NCBI GenBank assembly: GCA_019239585.1
Contig: JAFAZU010000716.1
Coordinates: 1-5,005 of the forward strand
Reading direction: 5' to 3'
Source: Acidobacteriaceae bacterium
GTDB lineage: Bacteria; Acidobacteriota; Terriglobia; Bryobacterales; Bryobacteraceae
DNA length: 5,005 nucleotides
The stretch's first letter is position 1, and each line of letters starts with the position of its first letter. The notes below the pieces were generated by a model that saw only the letters and a list, made by a program, of their open reading frames with translations, was not told the DNA's origin and did not search any database. Of the stretch, positions 1-5,005 are shown piece after piece. Position numbers and translations under genes: made by a program.

Positions 1-728
1 ACATCGACCTTGCGCCGGACGAGTTCCTGCGCGCGCTCCAGAAAATCGCCCGTAGAGCCAATCGCAGCCGCCGCGCGCAGCCTGCCTTGCGCGTCTTTGG
101 CGGCGTTCGGGTATTTTAATTTCTTCTGAATATCCTTAACGGTAATGAGACCTTTGAGCGCATAATTTTCATCAACAACCAGCAGCTTTTCGACACGGTG
201 CCGGTGCAGGATTTTCTGCGCTTCATCGAGAGTTGTTCCGACCGGCACGGTGATGAGGTTTTCTTTGGTCATCACTTCCGAGATCGGCAGATCGTAGCGG
301 GTCTCGAAACGCAGGTCGCGGTTAGTGAGAATGCCGACCAGTTTTCCATTGCTCGTCACCGGCACACCGGAGATGCGGAAGCGGCTCATCAGTTCCAGCG
401 CTTCGGAGATTTTGCGCTCAGGTTCAATCGTGACCGGATCAACAATCATCCCGCTTTCACTGCGCTTGACGCGATCCACTTCTTCAGCCTGCCGGTCAAT
501 GGCCATGTTGCGATGGATTACGCCAATGCCGCCTTGCTGTGCAAGGGCAATCGCCAGGTGGGACTCCGTTACAGTGTCCATGGCGGCGCTCACAATCGGT
601 ATCTTAAGCTGAATGTGGGCAGTAAGCTGGGTAGTGGTATCGGCAGCGGCGGGCGCTATCTCGCTATGCGCGGGCTGCAGGAGCACATCGTCAAATGTAA
701 GACCTTCTGGGATCACCTCGGGAATCAT
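1..728 (-). CDS. guaB: IMP dehydrogenase, N-terminal half (partial, cut by left edge)
   Basis: This is the cytoplasmic NAD-dependent enzyme that oxidises IMP to XMP, the first committed step of GMP synthesis. 242 complete codons are visible of a family length near 490. The start is ATG at 728-726, giving MIPEVIPEGLTFDDVLLQP, the standard IMPDH opening; an in-frame TGA lies upstream and no other ATG fits. Visible landmarks are the SAAMDTVTE strand of the barrel, GGIGVIHRN at residues 66-74, and then the two inserted CBS domains: about 97-150 (with GVPVT and LVGILTNRDLR) and about 153-206 (with VMTKENLITV and LKGLITVKDIQ). The barrel resumes at NAAKDAQGRLR (208-218) and the window ends at VDV, just before the expected catalytic half. 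The active-site Cys loop and flap are therefore outside the window and cannot be checked. A Shine-Dalgarno is weak: AGGA lies about 15 bases before the ATG. It is divergent from the kinase gene. Identification is near certain. Confidence 0.97.
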   Translation of the reverse strand, partial: MIPEVIPEGLTFDDVLLQPAHSEIAPAAADTTTQLTAHIQLKIPIVSAAMDTVTESHLAIALAQQGGIGVIHRNMAIDRQAEEVDRVKRSESGMIVDPVTIEPERKISEALELMSRFRISGVPVTSNGKLVGILTNRDLRFETRYDLPISEVMTKENLITVPVGTTLDEAQKILHRHRVEKLLVVDENYALKGLITVKDIQKKLKYPNAAKDAQGRLRAAAAIGSTGDFLERAQELVRRKVD

Positions 729-750
729 TCGGGGATAAACCCATCCTAAC

Positions 751-757
751 AAGGAGG
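751..757 (+). promoter_or_regulatory. Perfect Shine-Dalgarno-like AAGGAGG, badly placed for the kinase
   Basis: AAGGAGG is an excellent anti-16S match, but it ends 36 bases before the GTG start of the kinase gene at 794, too far for normal initiation. No ATG, GTG or TTG follows at a normal distance. The only reading frame it could serve begins with non-standard codons (ATA at 765 or CTG at 768) and would give a 9- or 10-codon hydrophobic peptide ending at TGA 795-797, which overlaps the kinase GTG. The match may be chance, or it may lie upstream of the transcript start. Confidence 0.3.
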
Positions 758-778
758 AGCTTCAATACTGCTCGCGGC

Positions 779-784
779 TATACT
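779..784 (+). promoter_or_regulatory. Putative -10 box TATACT for the kinase gene
   Basis: TATACT matches the sigma-70 -10 consensus at five of six bases. Transcription would start about 7 bases downstream, near 791, which almost coincides with the GTG at 794. I see no good -35 hexamer 16-18 bases upstream and no extended TGn motif, so promoter strength is uncertain. If real, the mRNA would be leaderless or nearly so, which would explain the absence of a Shine-Dalgarno next to the GTG. Confidence 0.3.
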
Positions 785-793
785 GAAACTGCT

Positions 794-2488
794 GTGACGG
801 CAGTTGGGCGTTATCAGGTTCTGGAAAGGCTGGGCCGGGGTTCGACGGGTGTTGTTTATAAAGCCCTGGATCCAACCATCGGTCGAACGGTCGCCATTAA
901 AGCGATCCGGCTTAGTGATTTCCAGGATGTGGAGGACCGCCGCCGCATGCGCGAACGTCTGCTGCGTGAAGCACGGTCAGCCGGGCTGCTTTCTCATCCG
1001 AACATCATCACCATTTACGACGTTCTGGAGGAAGAAGACAGCGCTTACATTGTGATGGAGTACGTCGGCGGCGCTTCGCTGGAGCGCATGCTGCGGAGCG
1101 GTACACTGCCGGATCGAACATTGCTGCTCCATTACCTGCGGCAGGTGGCGGATGCGCTGGATTACGCACATCGCAAAGGCCTAATTCATCGCGATGTAAA
1201 GCCAGCCAACGTCATGGTTGCTGATGCCGAGGAGGGAAGCGACGAGCTGGCAAAAGTTGCTGATTTCGGCATTGCCAAATTCATTTCGCAGGATACGATT
1301 TATAGCGGGACGATGATGGGTACCCCGAACTACATGTCGCCCGAGCAGATTCAGGGATTTCCGCTGGATGGCAGGTCGGACCAGTTCTCGCTGGCAGTTG
1401 TAATCTACGAGGTTCTCACCGGAGTCAAGCCTTTCGCGGCAGAAAGTCTGCCTACGCTCTTTTATCAGATTTGCCGGGCAGATCCTTCGTCGCTGAGGGA
1501 AGGGAATGACACACTTAGCGGAAGCGTTGAAAAAGTAATCGCGCGCGCATTGGCCAAAGAGCCGGATGCTCGCTTTGGAACCTGCCGTGAGTTGGTTGAC
1601 GCACTTGGGTTAGCGCTGGAGGAAAATCCTCATTGGGCATTGCCAGACCTTAACAAAGCGCCTGCGGTCCTGGCAGCGGCAGCTACGGTGGTACCAGCCC
1701 CAATGGTATCGCCCATCGTCATTCCCGAAGCGCCGCCGCCGGAGCTGGTCATCCATGAGCTTCCATCGCTGACAAGGCGTCGAACTGAACCTGAAGATCT
1801 TGACGATGAGGTGCGTACACGCAGCCCGTTTGGAAGGAAACTGCTGCTTCTACTATGCATGGGCTTTGCCCTTGTCACCGCCATTGTGTTGGTTGTGCGC
1901 TCGAATTTTGGTCCTTCCTTACCGGCGTGGGTCCCGAACCGAAAGCCCCCTCCTGTAACGCGGCCTCCAGTTTCCGCCTATTCTTCCGATGATTCAGCTC
2001 CCCGGTCTGTTGGGCGACCGGCTGGGAAGAGACTTCCTGAAAATCCGAAACCTGCTCCTGCGGCTTCATTGCCTCATACGACCAGTGAAGTGGAATTTTT
2101 GACGGAGCCGCCCGGAGCGAAATTTACAGTCGACAATCGCGCGGACATTACGTGCCAGTCTCCGTGTACGCTCCCGTTGCCGAGCGGGCGGCATACGCTG
2201 ACAGCGGAGTTAAACGGCTTCAATTTGGCGAGGCATATTTTCACAGCGCCGGATGAGAGCAGCATCTTCATCACGTTAAGCAGGAGCATGGGTACACTCG
2301 TAATTACAAGCGAACCGAGTGGCTCACAGGTGCTCGTGGATGGAAAGGACTATGGGCCGACGCCCGCAACCGTGCGGCTGGCGGCGGGAACTCATCAATT
2401 GTTGCTGATTAACGGCGCGCAACGGCATGAGGAAACGGTGGTCATTGCAAATGATACTCTCCAAACGCGCAGCGTTCGCTGGCAGTAA
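794..2488 (+). CDS. Membrane-anchored Ser/Thr protein kinase with two C-terminal PEGA domains
   Basis: This is a Hanks-type (PknB-like) protein kinase of 564 residues. The cytoplasmic kinase domain spans about residues 7-270. It shows the Gly-rich loop LGRGSTGVV (13-21), ATP-anchoring K36 in AIK, helix-C E59, the catalytic loop HRDVKPAN (132-139, base D134, N139), DFG at 157-159 and SPE at 182-184. An Arg precedes the catalytic Asp, so it is an RD kinase probably activated by activation-loop phosphorylation; T173 and T177 are candidates. All key residues are present, so it should be active. After a linker comes one membrane helix (about 350-368), a Pro-rich stretch (about 375-430), then two PEGA repeats: about 432-497 (TEPPGAKFTVD) and about 500-564 (SEPSGSQVLVDG). 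These would lie outside the membrane, a layout suggesting a surface or envelope sensor; the ligand is unknown. The GTG start fits the family opening GRYQVLERLG; no Shine-Dalgarno lies near it and no alternative ATG exists upstream in frame. The substrates cannot be inferred from the neighbours. Confidence 0.93.
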   Translation: MTAVGRYQVLERLGRGSTGVVYKALDPTIGRTVAIKAIRLSDFQDVEDRRRMRERLLREARSAGLLSHPNIITIYDVLEEEDSAYIVMEYVGGASLERMLRSGTLPDRTLLLHYLRQVADALDYAHRKGLIHRDVKPANVMVADAEEGSDELAKVADFGIAKFISQDTIYSGTMMGTPNYMSPEQIQGFPLDGRSDQFSLAVVIYEVLTGVKPFAAESLPTLFYQICRADPSSLREGNDTLSGSVEKVIARALAKEPDARFGTCRELVDALGLALEENPHWALPDLNKAPAVLAAAATVVPAPMVSPIVIPEAPPPELVIHELPSLTRRRTEPEDLDDEVRTRSPFGRKLLLLLCMGFALVTAIVLVVRSNFGPSLPAWVPNRKPPPVTRPPVSAYSSDDSAPRSVGRPAGKRLPENPKPAPAASLPHTTSEVEFLTEPPGAKFTVDNRADITCQSPCTLPLPSGRHTLTAELNGFNLARHIFTAPDESSIFITLSRSMGTLVITSEPSGSQVLVDGKDYGPTPATVRLAAGTHQLLLINGAQRHEETVVIANDTLQTRSVRWQ

Positions 2489-2494
2489 ACGTTT

Positions 2495-3574
2495 TCAGGT
2501 TTTCGGCAGATCACGGAGCGCGACATAGCCGGGAATGGAAGTGGCCGCCCAGACGGCGTTTCGGACCGCCTGAGCCACCGCTTCGGCTCCCACTGCGCCA
2601 ACCGTTAGTAAGTCAGCTTTTGTTTTAGCCGTGCCGGTCGCTGCCGCGAATAGCGTATCGCCATCCATTGACGTGTGAATCGGATTGATGCTGCGGGCTA
2701 GTCCATCATGCGCCATTTGCGCCATCTTTGTTGCTTCCGTCTTTGTCAGCGCGGCGTTGGTTGCGATCACGCCTATCGTGGAATGAGCGCCTGGCGTGAT
2801 GCTCGCGGCAGAGCCATTTTTTAACTGCGAAATGCTGTTTAAGAAGCCCTTTCCGTCCTGCGTGCGCGCGCCTGCCAGTATCTTGCCAGTCTCATAGTCG
2901 AGCACGTCACCCACAGCATTTACTGCTATTAGCGCACCCACCACCAGATCGGTTCCGCCAATCCTCACGCTGGCCGAGCCGATACCAGACTTCATGGCCG
3001 AGCGCAGGTCAAACAGCTTTCCGACGGTTGCGCCCGCTCCGGCCCCGACACAACCTTCAGGGGCGCCGGAAGCAACAGCTGCTTCACATGCCTTATAACC
3101 GGATTCCGCATTTGGCCGGATCTTTGGATTTCCGACATTCAAATCGAACAGCACCGCTGCCGGGACGATGGGCACCACCGCCGGTCCCACGTGAAAGCCC
3201 ATTCCGTGCTCTTCGAGGTAGCGCATCACGCCGCTTGCCGCATCCAAGCCAAATGCACTGCCGCCCGTCAATAAAATCGCGTGGATTTGTTGCACGGTGT
3301 TGACCGGATTGAGTAGGTCGGTTTCCCTGGTTCCAGGAGCGGAACCGCGCACGTCCACGCCGGCAACGGTAGGCTGGTCAAATAACACAACTGTGCATCC
3401 GGTTAATCGTTCGGTGTGCGTAAAGTGACCAACGCGAAGGCTGCCGACGTCCGTGATGCAGCCTTCATTTAGTTTTGGCTGCTTCTCGCCCGCAGCGATA
3501 GGGAGAGCAGAAGCCGCGCCGAAGCCCGAAGCCGCCCACAAGAAATTACGCCTACCGAATTTATTCCGTTGCAC
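2495..3574 (-). CDS. Tat-exported P1-family (S58, DmpA/NylC-like) autoprocessing aminopeptidase/amidohydrolase
   Basis: A 359-residue member of the P1/DmpA family: N-terminal-nucleophile hydrolases that cleave themselves into two chains and then act as aminopeptidases or amidases on small peptides, amides or esters. The N-terminus has a twin-arginine signal (GRRNFLW, residues 7-13, then a hydrophobic stretch to about 28), so the protein is probably folded first and exported to the periplasm; no lipobox Cys is seen. Family landmarks are DVGSLRVGH (42-50), LLTGGSAFGLDAA (101-113), GAGAGATVGK (177-186), VNAVGDV (218-224), IGVIATNAALTK (267-278), AQMAHDGLAR (285-294) and DGDT (304-307). By alignment with NylC-type members the nucleophile should be S265, with cleavage after H264, leaving a 95-residue small chain; K186, N219, D304 and D306 match the usual active-site positions as I recall them. 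The start is GTG at 3574; an in-frame stop lies just upstream and no ATG precedes the RR motif. Its stop is 6 bases from the convergent kinase stop. The true substrate is unknown. Confidence 0.9.
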   Translation of the reverse strand: MQRNKFGRRNFLWAASGFGAASALPIAAGEKQPKLNEGCITDVGSLRVGHFTHTERLTGCTVVLFDQPTVAGVDVRGSAPGTRETDLLNPVNTVQQIHAILLTGGSAFGLDAASGVMRYLEEHGMGFHVGPAVVPIVPAAVLFDLNVGNPKIRPNAESGYKACEAAVASGAPEGCVGAGAGATVGKLFDLRSAMKSGIGSASVRIGGTDLVVGALIAVNAVGDVLDYETGKILAGARTQDGKGFLNSISQLKNGSAASITPGAHSTIGVIATNAALTKTEATKMAQMAHDGLARSINPIHTSMDGDTLFAAATGTAKTKADLLTVGAVGAEAVAQAVRNAVWAATSIPGYVALRDLPKT

Positions 3575-3597
3575 TACTGTGACACTCTCTATACCTC

Positions 3598-3626
3598 ATC
3601 ATAGATGTTTACCCATGCGTTATCAC
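3598..3626 (-). promoter_or_regulatory. Candidate sigma-70 promoter for the peptidase gene
   Basis: Reading the minus strand, GTGATA (3626-3621, four of six matches to TTGACA) is followed after exactly 17 bases by TATGAT (3603-3598, five of six matches to TATAAT). Transcription would start near 3591, leaving a leader of about 17 bases before the GTG at 3574; a GAGAG run in that leader is a weak ribosome site. The -35 box would lie inside the first codons of the divergent transporter gene. This is a pattern match only. Confidence 0.35.
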
Positions 3627-4847
3627 CCGCTACGCTGGATTGCCTTCAGCATCTTTGTGATTTCATCCACGCTGAACTACCTGGATCGAACGCTGTTCAC
3701 AGTTCTTGCCCCTTTAATCATGAGGGAATTGAATCTCAATCAAGTCGGGTTTGGATGGCTGATTTCTGCGTTTTCCCTCCCGTATGCTGCGGCTTCGTTA
3801 TTCGCCGGATGGTTTCTGGATCGCGCTGGCGTGAACCGGGCTGCTTTAACGGCTGTAGGGTGGTGGTCGGGAGCGACCATCAGCACAGGCTTCGTGAGCA
3901 GCCTCAGCGGTCTGGCGTTTTGCCGTTCCGCCCTGGGCATTGGCGCATCGGCGGGAGTGCCGGCGGTCGGTAAACTTAACGGACTTTACTTGAAACCGGA
4001 GGAGCGAGCTTTGGGAGCGGCCGTGAACGGAGTGGGGATCTCTCTGGGGTCGGCCGTTGCTCCTTTGTTCATCGGCATGGCTGTTGCGCACAGTTGGCGC
4101 ACGCCGTTTATTGTTACCGGCTCCCTTGGGTTGCTTTGGATACCGCTCTGGCTGCTGGTAAACCGCTCCCTTCCGCCGGTAGCTCAGAGCGCTGTTGCTA
4201 CTCCGCACGATGTTGGCAAGAGAAGTTCAGGGTTCAGACTGCTGCTCCAGCGCCCTTTGATTCTGCTCATGATTGCTAATGTTCTATGGATGAGCGGTTA
4301 CACGCTGTGGTCTAACTGGACCACGTTGTATCTCACTCACGTGCATCACCTGACATTACAGGACACAGCAGTTCTTGTCTGGATTCCGCCGATTGCCTCG
4401 AATTTGGGCGGATTTTTTGGCGGCTGGCTCTCGATGCGCTCCATCAGGCGCGGAGTCCAGTCGGTCCGAGCGCGCCAACGTGCCGTATGGGTGAGCGCGG
4501 CGGGCTCGTTCTGCGCTTTTTTTCTTCTGTTCGCGGCGAATGCATGGTGGGCGACTGTGATTATTTCTCTTTCTTTTTTCTTCGTGCTGGCCGGCAGCGT
4601 AAACATTTACGCGCTGCCGATTGACATGTACGGCGCCAAAAATGCCGGATTCACGGTATCAGCATTAACGTTCGCTTACGGCGTACTACAAGCGGTGATC
4701 TCGCCCTTAATTGGCTTTCTCGGAGATCACGGACTGTATCGGCAGGTCGTCTGGCTCGTGACCGTGCCTGCTGTTCTGAGTTCCATCACGCTGCTGGGCT
4801 GCAATCCGAGTGGCGGCAGTATTACAGTAGAGCGAGATACCAAATGA
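3615..4847 (+). CDS. Major facilitator superfamily permease, anion/sugar-type (ACS-like)
   Basis: A 410-residue inner-membrane secondary transporter with about 12 hydrophobic segments. The start is ATG at 3615 (MRYHPLRWIAFSIFVI), which places the first helix immediately after a short basic N-terminus as in the family. The frame stays open upstream to 3453, but that stretch is antisense to the peptidase signal region and has no membrane character. Visible motifs are NYLDR (21-25) at the end of helix 1, the loop 2-3 motif GWFLDRAGVNR (65-75, a variant of GxxxDRxGRR), R103 in helix 4 followed by ALGIGASAGVPA, and a second half beginning near residue 205 after a polar central loop. NYLDR and the helix 4 motif resemble the anion:cation symporter family (hexuronate, glucarate and similar solutes). 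The gene downstream is an aldose epimerase, so a sugar or sugar-derived solute is likely, but the substrate is inferred. No clear Shine-Dalgarno is seen; a TATACC at 3590-3595 is a weak -10 candidate. The stop overlaps the epimerase start. Confidence 0.9.
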   Translation: MRYHPLRWIAFSIFVISSTLNYLDRTLFTVLAPLIMRELNLNQVGFGWLISAFSLPYAAASLFAGWFLDRAGVNRAALTAVGWWSGATISTGFVSSLSGLAFCRSALGIGASAGVPAVGKLNGLYLKPEERALGAAVNGVGISLGSAVAPLFIGMAVAHSWRTPFIVTGSLGLLWIPLWLLVNRSLPPVAQSAVATPHDVGKRSSGFRLLLQRPLILLMIANVLWMSGYTLWSNWTTLYLTHVHHLTLQDTAVLVWIPPIASNLGGFFGGWLSMRSIRRGVQSVRARQRAVWVSAAGSFCAFFLLFAANAWWATVIISLSFFFVLAGSVNIYALPIDMYGAKNAGFTVSALTFAYGVLQAVISPLIGFLGDHGLYRQVVWLVTVPAVLSSITLLGCNPSGGSITVERDTK

Positions 4848-5005
4848 GCCAAATCGAAAAGCAGGTCTGGGGACAAAGTTTGTCCGGCGAGCAAGTTCAG
4901 CTTTACACCTTGCGGAACACACAGGGAATGGAGGCCACGATCACGGATTTCGGCGGACGCCTCGTTACGCTCAAAACGGCGGATCGCGCCGGAAGCTTTG
5001 ACGAT
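4844..5005 (+). CDS. galM: Aldose 1-epimerase (mutarotase), N-terminal fragment cut by right edge
   Basis: 54 codons of an aldose 1-epimerase are visible. These cytoplasmic or periplasmic enzymes interconvert the alpha and beta anomers of hexoses such as galactose and glucose. The start ATG at 4844 overlaps the permease stop (ATGA), which implies translational coupling; only a weak GAGCGAG lies upstream. The protein opens MSQIEKQVWGQ and carries the characteristic first beta-strands: VQLYTLRNTQGMEATI (18-33), then TDFGGRLVTLKTADRAG (34-50), matching the family pattern of an YTL-N-GM-I-YGG-I-L-PDR-G start. There is no signal peptide in the visible part, so a cytoplasmic enzyme is likely. The catalytic His and Glu residues lie beyond the window. 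The family call is firm; the exact sugar, and whether the gene would be named galM, rests on the unseen remainder. Confidence 0.88.
   Translation, partial: MSQIEKQVWGQSLSGEQVQLYTLRNTQGMEATITDFGGRLVTLKTADRAGSFDD

Noticed and set aside
732..747. Short GGAT/ATCC (or GGG/CCC) hairpin just upstream of guaB, which might hide its ribosome site
   Set aside because: The stem is only three to four pairs and would be marginally stable. There is no purine-riboswitch-like structure, and the 65-base gap is too short to hold one with an expression platform.
198..749. A 183-codon plus-strand open frame across the left end
   Set aside because: It is entirely antisense to guaB coding sequence, which is an unmistakable IMP dehydrogenase. 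It shows no recognisable domain and is best explained as a composition shadow.
767..793. Direct repeats ACTGCT (767-772 and 788-793) and ATACTG in the guaB/kinase gap, as a possible operator
   Set aside because: The units are only six bases long and not palindromic. Such repeats are expected by chance and no known regulator site is matched.
3846..4208. A 120-codon minus-strand open frame inside the permease gene
   Set aside because: It is very rich in Arg, Ser and Pro, has no domain, and lies opposite the well-supported transporter. It is a shadow frame.
4515..4582. T-rich runs (seven Ts near 4517-4523 and a second run near 4573), as a terminator or slippage site
   Set aside because: They encode Phe-rich membrane helices of the permease, the frame continues cleanly through them, and no GC-rich stem precedes the runs.
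1..5005. Mobile element, prophage, defence system, CRISPR array or RNA gene
   Set aside because: No transposase, integrase, terminal inverted repeats, regularly spaced repeats or tRNA-like cloverleaf were seen. All sequence except about 110 intergenic bases is accounted for by five chromosomal-type genes.

Overview
The window looks like ordinary chromosome from a Gram-negative bacterium of moderately high GC. The gene content and protein style (an eukaryotic-type kinase with periplasmic PEGA repeats, a Tat-exported P1-family peptidase, a sugar-type MFS permease coupled to an aldose epimerase) resemble Acidobacteriota. That placement is inferred from protein character only. No 16S or phylogenetic marker comparison was possible.

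Layout. Bases 1-728 (minus) hold the N-terminal half of IMP dehydrogenase (guaB), cut by the left edge. A 65-base gap separates it from a divergent kinase gene at 794-2488 (plus): a membrane-anchored Ser/Thr protein kinase with two C-terminal PEGA domains. Only 6 bases later, and convergent to it, is a Tat-secreted P1/S58-family (DmpA/NylC-like) autoprocessing peptidase at 2495-3574 (minus). A 40-base divergent gap leads to an MFS transporter at 3615-4847 (plus). Its stop overlaps by four bases (ATGA) the start of an aldose 1-epimerase (galM-like) gene, which runs off the right edge at 5005.

How the genes relate. The permease and the epimerase form a clear translationally coupled pair, most simply a sugar uptake and anomer interconversion module. 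The kinase, guaB and the peptidase are separate units joined only by shared short intergenic regions. Coding density is very high: the gaps are 65, 6 and 40 bases and one is a 4-base overlap, so no stretch over 300 bases lacks a gene. I see no tRNA, rRNA, CRISPR array, insertion sequence, clear rho-independent terminator or large repeat.

I did not find convincing evidence of a new biological system. The points most worth checking are: the kinase's apparent lack of a usable Shine-Dalgarno, with a -10-like box almost at its GTG start (possible leaderless mRNA); the His-Ser residue pair at the predicted self-cleavage site of the peptidase; a Cys pair inside the first PEGA repeat; and the compact convergent and divergent arrangements.
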